A stretch of 64,000 nt of DNA. Source: Pantoea rwandensis (GTDB lineage: Bacteria; Pseudomonadota; Gammaproteobacteria; Enterobacterales; Enterobacteriaceae). The stretch covers positions 62,001 to 126,000 of the forward strand of contig NZ_MLFR01000013.1 of the NCBI RefSeq assembly GCF_002095475.1. Reading direction: 5' to 3'. The notes below the pieces were generated by a model, which saw only the letters and a list, made by a program, of their open reading frames with translations, was not told the origin of the DNA and searched no databases. Below are positions 18,826 through 26,964 of the stretch, in pieces. Position numbers and translations under genes: made by a program. Within the stretch, counting starts at the first letter, position 1. Each line of letters begins with the position of its first letter.

Positions 18826-19941
18826 TTAAAGTGCAGGTGTGGCGTTAGGCGCTTTATTTAAATGTTTGATGACTACTCGACCCAATTTGTTCCCTGGTCT
18901 TTCAATATACTTATATGTTAACCATGAAATAGGTAGTATAGCTATCATGCAAATTGCAATGTCAATCAGGTAAGAGATGATTCCACCTTGAAAATTACTG
19001 GCAGACCATGCGAAAACTGGAGACAAAAGATAAATTATAGTGGAGTGGCAAAGATAAATAGAATAGCTAATTGTTCCGAGCTTTCTTGTAATCGGATTGA
19101 CAATTACTTTGGCGGAGGTTATGGATAATCCAATTAGTAGCATTGAGTAAATCAGGGATTGCACCGTCGTCAGGTCACCAAAAGCATAAAAGCTTATCCC
19201 CCCGTACACCATACCAATGTAAGAGCAAAGACTTAAGGATATAAGAAAATACCCAATTCCCAAATTGTGGGCTTTATTATGTACTATAAGATTATAAACA
19301 TGATATGCGATTACGCCTACGATGAAATTTGGAAGGTGGTGTATGATGCTAATCTGGTAATAAATTGATGCTTCATCTTGATTTTGAATGTGCTGCCCAA
19401 CAAAACTCTGCCAAGCCATCCTTACACATAAGCTAGCAAGAAAGAAGGCAGATGCCTTTCCAATATTGTCTAATAATTTAAATAATAATGGGAACATAAC
19501 ATAAAACAGCATTTCTACACCGATAGTCCAACTGGCCCAAACGAAACCTTGTTCACTTCCTGGTATTAAATTGAAAATAAAAAGACAGCTTTTCAAAACA
19601 TCTTCAAACGAGTGCCAGACACCAAAAATAACTATATCTCTAACGAAAGTAATTACAATAAAGAAATAAAAAAGAGGGGCAATCCTGAAAAATCTGCGAA
19701 TAAAATAGTTAAGCGTGGGCGTAAGCTCATGTGAACTTCTTTGTTCCATGGAAAGGCACAGTGTAAAAGCACTCAAAACGAAGAACAGCATCACACCAGT
19801 GCCACCTGCATTCGTAATAGGAGAAAGCCAGGATGGAACATTTACTGAAGACGTAGAAAGGTGAGGTAAATGGTAGAGAACCACGTAAAAAGCAGCGATG
19901 CCTCGTAAAGCATCTATGAAATCAAAGTGCCTGGTTTGCAT
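18826..19941 (-). CDS. membrane O-acyltransferase (acyltransferase_3, OafA/YrhL type)
   Basis: A 371-residue integral inner-membrane protein with about ten helices. The start MQTRHFDFIDALRGIAAFYV contains the conserved R of the family, and the catalytic histidine is expected in VVLYHLPHLS. Members acetylate O-antigen, exopolysaccharide or other surface sugars. The substrate cannot be told from sequence. It is AT-rich, stands alone and sits in the insertion between sbcB and dacD, all signs of horizontal transfer. A decayed relative lies downstream at 18225-18488. Together with gtrAB it suggests variable surface polysaccharide decoration. Confidence 0.85.
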   Translation of the reverse strand: MQTRHFDFIDALRGIAAFYVVLYHLPHLSTSSVNVPSWLSPITNAGGTGVMLFFVLSAFTLCLSMEQRSSHELTPTLNYFIRRFFRIAPLFYFFIVITFVRDIVIFGVWHSFEDVLKSCLFIFNLIPGSEQGFVWASWTIGVEMLFYVMFPLLFKLLDNIGKASAFFLASLCVRMAWQSFVGQHIQNQDEASIYYQISIIHHLPNFIVGVIAYHVYNLIVHNKAHNLGIGYFLISLSLCSYIGMVYGGISFYAFGDLTTVQSLIYSMLLIGLSITSAKVIVNPITRKLGTISYSIYLCHSTIIYLLSPVFAWSASNFQGGIISYLIDIAICMIAILPISWLTYKYIERPGNKLGRVVIKHLNKAPNATPAL

Positions 19942-20422
19942 ATGGGACTCGTTAGCGTCATACCTTGCTCTAATCTTACAATGCGTTGGCCTTTTTAGGA
20001 ACCATCCTATTAATGATATTTTTTAAATTGCGACCGGCAACCATCTTTTCAAATAACTAATTGTTATAAAAGAAGTTTTATAGATCTGAGTCAAAGTGCG
20101 GTAATTAAAGCATAATGCTAAAAGTGTGAGTGCCTTTCACCAGAGTGGTGAATAAGTCAAGGGAAAAAACTAAAGCGTGAGCAAGATCGGAATCAAATGT
20201 AAATGTAAGATGCTAATTCCCCACAGAAATGTTCCGAGCAAAAATGACTGGATTGTTGCGGCCTCCCGTAATCGTGAAACAAAAGGGTGAACTCAGAGGC
20301 GGGAACGGCGGTATCCTGGCAATAGAAAATCAACGCACAGAATTGTCGTGTGCAGCAGGCAGCACAACCTTGTTTGCCAATGCTGCGGGCAGGCGCGCAG
20401 CATTTGTCCGCAGTTGCGCCTG
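19942..20422. other. AT-rich spacer without recognisable gene
   Basis: A frame on the plus strand (20229-20507) overlaps the acetyltransferase and shows no family features, so I leave it out. The segment ends near a 22-bp sequence at 20394-20415 that recurs at 21116-21137. Nothing else supported. Confidence 0.4.
20394..20415 (+). repeat. direct repeat, left copy flanking the acetyltransferase gene
   Basis: The sequence CGCGCAG, two variable bases, then TTTGTCCGCAGTT matches 21116-21137 at 20 of 22 positions in the same orientation, 722 bp apart, with the frameshifted acetyltransferase gene between them. Confidence 0.6.
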
Positions 20423-20996
20423 TTACATCTGTACGACTATCCCATCAGGTATAAATTTTGCGTATTTTGTTAGAGAAAGGCTGATGTTTTCTTCTGAAAT
20501 TTCGTAGAAATACTCATAATCACTTTCTTTAACAATCCTCGCGCCAAATCTTTCGTGGAATTTAGAAACAGAATGATTGCCTTTGGTTACCGTAAAATGC
20601 GCTGACTTCAGACCTAAAGTACGAGCAAATAGATAAATGATTAATGCAGATTCAATGGCATAAGAATTACTTACTCCATCTATGATTATCCATGAGCCCC
20701 AGCAAAATGAATTCTCATGTTGGTCGTAGAGCCTGACAGTTCCCACCTTTTGCTCATTATCTCTAATGATGAAATAAGCCTGGCTCTCATCCTGAGCATA
20801 AACAGCTAGCCAATGTTTTTGCTTATCGATATCGCTGTCGACTTTGGATATAAAACGTGATTTTTTCTCATCGATTCTTAATTGCAGAATAAATTCAGCG
20901 TCATCTTCAGTCGCATCGGTAAAAGTAAGTTTGTTACCAATGATTTTTTTGCCTTTCTAATACTTACATCGGTAGCGATTTTAGACATTGTACAAC
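20423..20996 (-). pseudogene. GNAT-family N-acetyltransferase, frameshifted near its start
   Basis: The open frame 20423-20746 starts only at a GTG within the acetyltransferase domain. The same frame continues upstream with LTFTDATEDDAEFILQLR and a WLAVYAQDE segment, typical of the N-terminal half of RimJ/RimL-like GNAT enzymes, but no standard start codon is found before a stop. An ATG at about 20990 opens MSKIATDVSIRKAKK in another frame; the two meet in a run of seven A (minus strand, 20944-20950), and one added A joins them to about 190 residues. Acceptor unknown; its neighbours suggest surface sugar modification. Alternatively translation begins at a rare ATT codon next to the A run. Confidence 0.65.
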
Positions 20997-21115
20997 TCCG
21001 ATAATCGACTTAAATTTTGACCATCCAATGGCAAGGGGATGAGAAGCATGATTATTTATATCATACTTCAACCCCAATTTTTACTCTTAACCACCCGATA
21101 GCAAGTGAGATTCAC

Positions 21116-21137
21116 CGCGCAGTTTTTGTCCGCAGTT
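21116..21137 (+). repeat. direct repeat, right copy
   Basis: Second copy of the 22-bp repeat at 20394-20415 (two mismatches). The pair brackets the acetyltransferase and may mark an insertion or duplication boundary. Confidence 0.55.
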
Positions 21138-21226
21138 CATACTTTTTTTCAATTTATTCAAATATCAAAGCGCTAATTGCCGTAAAACGTGCGGCGGTAA
21201 ATTCATTTTTTTGATTTGAGGAAGAA

Positions 21227-22396
21227 GTGTTGAAAAGGCGTCTGCTGGTAACTGTATCTGGAATGATTGTTTGGGCATCACTGGCACACGCTGACGACAG
21301 CATGCCATTCCCAATGACGCCTCCGTCGATTGATGCGGCTTCATGGGTGCTGATGGACGCCACCACGGGCCAAATCCTCACCGCCGGTAATCCCGATGAA
21401 GAGCGTAACCCGGCCAGCCTTACCAAGCTGATGACCGGCTACGTGGTGGATCGCGCGGTTGATCAGAAAAAAATCACCCGTGATGACGTAGTCACCGTGG
21501 GTAAAGATGCCTGGGCCGCGGGTAATCCGGTGTTCAAAGGCTCCTCACTGATGTTCCTGAAGCCCGGTGACAAAGTCACGGTACGCGATCTGATGCGTGG
21601 CGTGATCATCGACTCCGGCAACGATGCCTGCGTGGCGCTAGCAGACTACGTGGCGGGCAGCCAAGACAGCTTCGTCAATATGATGAACAACTATGTGCAG
21701 AAGCTCGGTCTGACGCATACCCACTTCGAAACCGTTCACGGCCTGGATGCACCAGGTCAGCACACCACCGCACGTGATTTGGCGGTGCTGTCGCGCGCCA
21801 TCATCAACGGTGAGCAGGATTTCTACGCCATGTATGCGGAGAAAACCCTGAGCTGGAACGGCATCACGCAAAATAACCGTAACGGTTTGTTATGGGATCA
21901 AAACCTTCACGTGGATGGCATGAAAACAGGCCATACTGAAACGGCAGGTTTCAACATTATCGCGTCAAACATCGTTGGTCGTCATCGCCTGATCGCGGTG
22001 ATCATGGGCGGTAAGAGTTCGAAAGGGCGTGAAGAGCAGGCGCGTAAGCTGCTGGTATGGGGTCAGAACAATTTTGACACCGTCCAACTGTTCCACGCGG
22101 GCAAGAAAATCGGTACCGAAAACGTGTGGTACGGTAATCCGCATAAAGTGGATGTCGGCACTACCCAGGATATCTTCTTGTCACTGCCGCGCACCGAAGT
22201 CTCTAACGTGATGGCAAAATATGTCATCGAGCGTAAAGACCTGGAAGCACCACTGAAAGCAGGTGAGCAGGTGGGTGAGATTCAGGTGATGGACAAAGAT
22301 AAGCAGTTGGCGAGCTATCCGCTGTATGCCCTACAAGCGGTGGATAAAGCGGGCATCATCACGCGTATCACTGACTACGTGAAACAGAAACTGTAA
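21227..22396 (+). CDS. dacD: D-alanyl-D-alanine carboxypeptidase PBP6b
   Basis: Penicillin-binding protein that removes the terminal D-Ala from peptidoglycan pentapeptides in the periplasm. The 389-residue protein matches E. coli DacD: signal peptide ending AHA at residues 20-22 (counted from the second codon), serine nucleophile in SLTK, then SGN, and KTG in the C-terminal part of the transpeptidase-like domain, followed by the PBP5 C-terminal beta domain and an amphipathic tail. Start: GTG at 21227 or TTG at 21230; GAGGAAG upstream fits both, and neither is ATG. sbmC follows, as in E. coli. Confidence 0.94.
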   Translation: MLKRRLLVTVSGMIVWASLAHADDSMPFPMTPPSIDAASWVLMDATTGQILTAGNPDEERNPASLTKLMTGYVVDRAVDQKKITRDDVVTVGKDAWAAGNPVFKGSSLMFLKPGDKVTVRDLMRGVIIDSGNDACVALADYVAGSQDSFVNMMNNYVQKLGLTHTHFETVHGLDAPGQHTTARDLAVLSRAIINGEQDFYAMYAEKTLSWNGITQNNRNGLLWDQNLHVDGMKTGHTETAGFNIIASNIVGRHRLIAVIMGGKSSKGREEQARKLLVWGQNNFDTVQLFHAGKKIGTENVWYGNPHKVDVGTTQDIFLSLPRTEVSNVMAKYVIERKDLEAPLKAGEQVGEIQVMDKDKQLASYPLYALQAVDKAGIITRITDYVKQKL

Positions 22397-22483
22397 TCCG
22401 CAGCGGATTGCTGAGCCACTCCCGTCGATAGTCTAACGCGGGAGTGGTACGCTGGCTTTCTGCTGCAGACAGGAGGCAAAAGT

Positions 22484-22948
22484 ATGAAAGCATCAATCGT
22501 AGAGCGTAATCCACAGTGCTGGCTGGGCTATCATCTGCAAGGGCCATGGCAGGAAACGGTGCCACACGGTTTCAATCAGTTAAAAAGCTGGGTGGAGCAG
22601 CACGGCATTGAAGGCGAGTGGTTGGCGATTTATTACGGCAATCCAGAAGTCTTACCGCCGGAAGAACTGCGCGTCGAAACGGTGATTACCGCTCCCACTG
22701 ATGCGGTGCCTTCCTATGGTGACGATATTGAGCAGGGTTTACTGCCCGGCGGCCAATATTTTCACGCTCGCATTGAAGTGATGAACAACGATTTCTTCGC
22801 CGCCTGGCGCAGTTTGTTTGACCATCTTAAAGCTCAAGGCGGCTGGCAGGTGGATAATCGTCCATGCTTTGAACACTACCTTTCCGACGGTTCCGATAGC
22901 GGCGATTGGCTGGTGGATATGTACATTCCGGTCCGCGCAGCCGATTAA
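22484..22948 (+). CDS. sbmC: DNA gyrase inhibitor SbmC (GyrI-like)
   Basis: A 154-residue GyrI-like small-molecule binding domain protein. The E. coli homologue binds gyrase, dampens its activity and protects from microcin B17 and other gyrase poisons; it is SOS-induced. Similarity is moderate (LQGPWQETVPHGFNQL, YYGNPEV, PCFEHYL), but position after dacD is conserved. AGGAGG lies upstream of the ATG. No clear LexA box was found between dacD and this gene. Confidence 0.85.
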   Translation: MKASIVERNPQCWLGYHLQGPWQETVPHGFNQLKSWVEQHGIEGEWLAIYYGNPEVLPPEELRVETVITAPTDAVPSYGDDIEQGLLPGGQYFHARIEVMNNDFFAAWRSLFDHLKAQGGWQVDNRPCFEHYLSDGSDSGDWLVDMYIPVRAAD

Positions 22949-22955
22949 TATCACC

Positions 22956-23003
22956 AGTGCGTTACATCGATGTTTATATTGAGAAAATTAGATGTAACGC
23001 ACT
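22956..23003. terminator. long hairpin after sbmC
   Basis: Perfect 13-bp arms (AGTGCGTTACATC with its complement) enclose 22 bases, 8 bp after the sbmC stop. No T tract follows, so it may act in transcript stability. Confidence 0.5.
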
Positions 23004-23107
23004 TGTTGCTTCTTAAAAAAAGAGCAGAAAAAGTGCGGTGAAGCACTCAATGTTCGCGGCGTGCCAGGGTAACATAGCGCGCAAATTTTTATCGTTCCCG
23101 GACCACC

Positions 23108-24166
23108 ATGCTACGTGCTGACAAGCCAATTTCGTCGATTGAGTTCTGGTTCTACCGCCACTATCGCGCCGTGCATGGCGTGCGCATCGCTATTTCTTTT
23201 GTGCTTTGTTTTCTGTTTGTCCGTCTGACCGATATTCCTGAAGGTACGTGGCCGCTGATCACCTTAGTGGTGGTAATGGGACCGATCTCGACCTGGGGCA
23301 ATGTCTTTCCTCGCGTGATTCAACGCATCAGCGGCACCTTTGCCGGGCTAGCCTCGGGATTGATTGCGCTCAAGCTGGAGCTGCTATCGCTGCCGATGAT
23401 GCTGGCATGGTGCTTTGTGGTGATGATCATCTGCGGCTATCTGACGCTGGGAAAACATCCCTATATGGCGTTGCTGATTGGCATCACGCTGGGCGTCGTC
23501 GTCGGAGCACCCGCCGGTGATTTCACCGTGGCGCTGTGGCGCGGCGGTGATGTCATTCTCGGTTCGGTGATGGCGTTACTGTTCAGCGCCATTCTGGCAC
23601 AACGTGCTTTTACGCACTGGCGTATTCAGCTATCAGATTCGTTTCGTGCCATGGCCAAATTGCATCACACCGGGTTCTCCGCCAATCTGCTGGAGAAACC
23701 GCGCCTTAACAAGCCGTTTCAAAAGCAGCTCACCACGGTAATCAAAATGCGATCTCTGCTGGAGCCTGCCAGTAAAGAGACGCGTATTCCTAAATCGGTG
23801 TTCGAAGCCATTCAGACCATCAATCGTAATATGGTTAACACCATGCAGATGCAGATTGACGCGTGGTGGTCATCACGTGAGAGCCACCTACTCCTGTTAA
23901 ACGCGCCCACGCTGCGCCGCAGTCAGAAGATGACGGAAGATACCCTGAATGCATTGGCCACGCTGATGGTGAAAGGGGAGACAGAGCAAGTGATCGCCAA
24001 CAGTCACGAATTGGAAGAGATCACGCAGGAACTCGAGCAGTTGATGGCTAACCGCAGCGGTCGCTTAGAGACCACGGCGATCTACGGCTACGTATGGTTG
24101 AGTCTGGAACAGGCACGTCAGCTGGAGCGTATTACCGACCTGGTTCGCCTGGCCTTGCGCAAATAG
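23108..24166 (+). CDS. yeeA: FUSC-family inner membrane protein YeeA
   Basis: A 352-residue protein collinear with E. coli YeeA: six membrane segments in the first 170 residues (WPLITLVVVMGPISTWGN is typical), followed by a cytoplasmic helical domain. It belongs to the fusaric-acid-resistance/aromatic acid exporter-like family (FUSC). The function of YeeA is not established. yeeX follows in the same orientation, as in E. coli. Confidence 0.9.
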   Translation: MLRADKPISSIEFWFYRHYRAVHGVRIAISFVLCFLFVRLTDIPEGTWPLITLVVVMGPISTWGNVFPRVIQRISGTFAGLASGLIALKLELLSLPMMLAWCFVVMIICGYLTLGKHPYMALLIGITLGVVVGAPAGDFTVALWRGGDVILGSVMALLFSAILAQRAFTHWRIQLSDSFRAMAKLHHTGFSANLLEKPRLNKPFQKQLTTVIKMRSLLEPASKETRIPKSVFEAIQTINRNMVNTMQMQIDAWWSSRESHLLLLNAPTLRRSQKMTEDTLNALATLMVKGETEQVIANSHELEEITQELEQLMANRSGRLETTAIYGYVWLSLEQARQLERITDLVRLALRK

Positions 24167-24327
24167 TTTTCTCAGGCAATGACTTAATGTGAATCACCCT
24201 TTCTTTGCGCTAAGATAAGTGCCAGTCCGAAATTAGCTGTGAAAATTGCTTTCACACTCAGTCAGCCGCTAAGCTGAGATGTATGACTATTCCGCCTGCC
24301 GCGGCAGGCCTTAAGAAAGGTGCCAAC

Positions 24328-24648
24328 ATGGAAAATGCCAAGCAATCATTTCAGGACGTGCTGGAGTTTGTGCGCATGTTTCGTCGTAAAAACAAACTGC
24401 AGCGCGAAATCGTGGATAACGAGAAGAAAGTCCGTGATAACCAGAAACGTGTGTTGCTGCTGGACAACCTGAGCGAGTACATCAAACCGGGCATGAGCGT
24501 TGAGGCGATTCAGGAAATCATTGCGTCAATGCGTGTGGACTATGAAGACCGTGTTGATGAGTACATCATCAAGAACGCTGATCTGTCGAAAGAGCGTCGC
24601 GAGCTGTCGAAGAAGTTGAAAGCGATGGGCGAGCCAAAGCCGCAGTAA
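24328..24648 (+). CDS. yeeX: DUF496 coiled-coil protein YeeX
   Basis: A 106-residue, charged, largely helical protein with the DUF496 core [16 protein letters not shown] and a strong coiled-coil pattern ([17 protein letters not shown]). The function is unknown. I chose the ATG at 24328 because it aligns with E. coli YeeX; the frame is open 15 codons further upstream without conservation. A clear terminator follows. Confidence 0.92.
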   Translation: MENAKQSFQDVLEFVRMFRRKNKLQREIVDNEKKVRDNQKRVLLLDNLSEYIKPGMSVEAIQEIIASMRVDYEDRVDEYIIKNADLSKERRELSKKLKAMGEPKPQ

Positions 24649-24654
24649 ACATTC

Positions 24655-24680
24655 TGGGACCGCAAGGTCCCACATTTTTT
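24655..24680 (+). terminator. Rho-independent terminator after yeeX
   Basis: TGGGACC, a GCAA tetraloop, GGTCCCA, then CA and six T residues, 6 bp past the stop codon. Confidence 0.9.
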
Positions 24681-24750
24681 GCATCGTGGTGGGTTGCATC
24701 ACGCATTTCCACCTGTTTCCTGCGCAATACCCTGTGGCGCTTCAGCAAGC

Positions 24751-25818
24751 TCAGACTTTCGGTTTTAACTTCCGCGCTAACGCCTGCAACTGCCCGGCAA
24801 TTTCCGCCATATCTATCCCGTCTTGCATCGGCGCAGCCGTGGTTTCGCGTAATACCAGTTCAGTCTCCAGCGGCATTGGCTGCACAATCTCGCCGGCCAG
24901 TTCTGCCAGCAAGTGATCCACGCTTACCGCACCCAACAGCTGTAGATCCTGACGCACGGTGGTCAGCGGTGGCTGATACCACGCACTTTCGGCGGTATCG
25001 TCGTAGCCAATAATTGACATCTCGCCGGGAATCTTCACGCCATGCTGGTGCAGTGCACGCATTGCACCGAGCGCCATCTGATCGTTTGCCACCAACAGTG
25101 CCTGGGGTAAGCGATCTGGCAACAACTGCAATAATGCCTGATATCCGGATGCCGCACTCCAGTCACCGTTTAGCACGCATATCGGCTCCAGCTGATGGGC
25201 CGCCAATGCCTGCTGCCAGGCATGAAAGCGTGCCCGCGCCGAGGCCGAACTGGCTGGCCCATTCAGCACACCAATCTGACGATGACCCAGCGCGACAAGA
25301 TGCTCCACCGCCTGCTGCGCACCCGATTCACTCTGATACTGGCACTGGGCGACAGTAGCATGCTGTTCAACATCCAGAAACAGCACAGGCTTGCTGCCGC
25401 ACTGCTGCTGCACCTGCGCCGCCTGCTCTGCATCGAGCGGCAGATTGATCAGCAACGCATCCACGCGCTGTGCCAGCAACTCATTCACCGCATCCTGGGC
25501 GCTACCGGCGGCATTGGCCATGGCGATCACCAAATGGTAACCACATGCAGCGGCACGTTCATGGATCGCCGAGGCGATTTGCGCGGGTGCCATCAAGGCC
25601 AGATCGCTGGTCGCCAAACCCAGCGTGCGCGTGGCTTTGCCCGCCAGCTGCTGAGCCACACGGTTAGGCACGTAGTTAAGCTGCTGCATCGCCGCCTCAA
25701 CTTTGGCACGGGTGCGCGGCGAAACCTGCACGGAATGGTTGAGCACACGGGAAACGGTTTGATAAGAAACCCCCGCCAGTTGGGCGACATCATCGAGGGT
25801 AACGGAACGCGCAGTCAT
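24751..25818 (-). CDS. LacI-type repressor closely resembling lactose repressor
   Basis: 355 residues. The N-terminal helix-turn-helix (LDDVAQLAGVSYQTVSRVLN) and hinge (PNRVAQQLAGK) match E. coli LacI closely, and the effector domain shares QRVDALLINLPLD, LFLDVEQ, VANDQMALGAMRA and YDDT with it, including a C-terminal leucine-rich tail that could support tetramers. No lacZ or lacY is in the window: the divergent neighbour is ydcF. I placed the start at the ATG of MTARSVTLDDV (25818). The 99-bp divergent spacer holds AGTGTAGC at 25845-25852 and its complement at 25884-25891, possible operator halves. Target genes unknown. Confidence 0.85.
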   Translation of the reverse strand: MTARSVTLDDVAQLAGVSYQTVSRVLNHSVQVSPRTRAKVEAAMQQLNYVPNRVAQQLAGKATRTLGLATSDLALMAPAQIASAIHERAAACGYHLVIAMANAAGSAQDAVNELLAQRVDALLINLPLDAEQAAQVQQQCGSKPVLFLDVEQHATVAQCQYQSESGAQQAVEHLVALGHRQIGVLNGPASSASARARFHAWQQALAAHQLEPICVLNGDWSAASGYQALLQLLPDRLPQALLVANDQMALGAMRALHQHGVKIPGEMSIIGYDDTAESAWYQPPLTTVRQDLQLLGAVSVDHLLAELAGEIVQPMPLETELVLRETTAAPMQDGIDMAEIAGQLQALARKLKPKV

Positions 25819-25917
25819 AAACTCTCCTGAATCTGATAGCGGCGAGTGTAGCAAATTTTTCTCTGCTGTCGCGGAGTTAAGCCGCTACACTGCCAGTGTT
25901 AATGCGAGGAGAACGCG

Positions 25918-26685
25918 ATGCAGCTTAATAGCCAACAGATTCAGGATATCAATACGCTGGCCGCCTGGCTGGCGCTTGACCATATGCCCGCTGACGGCAC
26001 GCTGGAGGTCGATTTAGCGATTCTTGCCGGTCATGCGGTACTGCCCAATGTGGAGGGTGTGATTGCGCTGGCGAAAAAGTATCAATTGCCACTGTTGATC
26101 AGCGGCGGTATCGGCCATTCCACGGTGTTACTGGCGGAGATGATCGCTAATCATCCGCTCTATCGTCAGATTCTGACTCAAGGCAAAAGCGAGGCAGAGT
26201 TGCTGGGCGACATGGCGCGGGTGTTTGCTGCACTGCCAGACGATCAGTTGCTGATGGAAACCGCCTCACGCAACTGTGGTGAGAATGCCGCCTTCAGCCA
26301 AAAACTGCTGGATAAGCAGAAGTGGCAGCCGCAGCACGTGCTGCTGGTGCAAGATCCGCTGATGCAGCGCCGCACCTGGGAAACGTTCCGCTATCAGTGG
26401 CGCGACAGGGCAGATGCACCGGAATTTATCAGCTGGCCAGTGTTCGTCCCACAAGTAATGATGGATGCGGGCATGCTGCGCATCATCGGTGCACCGCCGC
26501 AGGGATTGTGGTCAATGGAGCGTTTTCTGTCACTGCTGATGGGCGAGATCCAGCGCCTGCGCGACGATGAAAATGGCTACGGCCCGCGCGGCGCAGGGTT
26601 CCTCGGGCATGTCGATATCCCGGATGAGGTGGAAGCAGGCTGGCAGCGATTGATGCTGCTGCCAGGTGTGCAGTCACGGCTTTGA
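25918..26685 (+). CDS. ydcF: DUF218 protein YdcF
   Basis: A 255-residue protein matching E. coli YdcF, which binds S-adenosylmethionine in vitro but has no established role. The DUF218 core has ILAGHAVLPN near residue 37, LLISGGIGHST near 59, NCGENA near 119 and VQDPLMQRRTWETF near 143. GAGGAGAA precedes the ATG. Its last 35 bases are part of a 105-bp tandem duplication that continues downstream. Confidence 0.88.
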   Translation: MQLNSQQIQDINTLAAWLALDHMPADGTLEVDLAILAGHAVLPNVEGVIALAKKYQLPLLISGGIGHSTVLLAEMIANHPLYRQILTQGKSEAELLGDMARVFAALPDDQLLMETASRNCGENAAFSQKLLDKQKWQPQHVLLVQDPLMQRRTWETFRYQWRDRADAPEFISWPVFVPQVMMDAGMLRIIGAPPQGLWSMERFLSLLMGEIQRLRDDENGYGPRGAGFLGHVDIPDEVEAGWQRLMLLPGVQSRL

Positions 26686-26860
26686 ACACCAGGTCACCAT
26701 AAATGGTGACCCTACAAAACCCGTAGGGTGCGCATTTTGCATATCTGCCAACGTCCGATGCTGCTGCCACGCGTGCAGTCGCGGCTTTGAACACCAGGTC
26801 ACCATAAATGGTTACCCTACAAAACCCACACGGTGCGCATTTTGTATCTCTGCCCAATCC
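26652..26860 (+). repeat. tandem duplication of about 105 bp including the ydcF 3' end
   Basis: The segment 26652-26756 (GATGCTGCTGCC to the bases before the next GATGCTGCTGCC) is repeated at 26757-26860 with about ten differences. The first copy includes the final codons and stop of ydcF plus a family A palindrome (GGTCACCATAAATGGTGACC); the second copy is outside any gene. Confidence 0.85.
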
Positions 26861-26872
26861 CCCCCGTAGTGC

Positions 26873-26960
26873 GCATTTATGCGCACCTGGCAAAATTCCG
26901 CAGAGGTTCAATTGAAGCATTTATGCGCACCCGGCAAAATTCCGCAGAAGTTCAAATGAC
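26873..26960 (+). repeat. two tandem 44-bp units with GCATTTATGCGCAC core
   Basis: Units start at 26873 and 26917, both GCATTTATGCGCAC(C/C)(T/C)GGCAAAA followed by TTCCGCAGA and diverging ends. The core is a palindrome. A second array with the same 44-bp period is at 60954-61050. Confidence 0.8.
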
Positions 26961-26964
26961 GCTT

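Noticed and set aside
20229..20507. 92-codon plus-strand frame beside the acetyltransferase
   Set aside because: No family features, no ribosome site, and it overlaps the better-supported minus-strand acetyltransferase.
26483..26920. 145-codon minus-strand frame over the ydcF end and repeats
   Set aside because: It is an open shadow frame across the 105-bp duplication; the internal repetition of the protein simply mirrors the DNA repeat.
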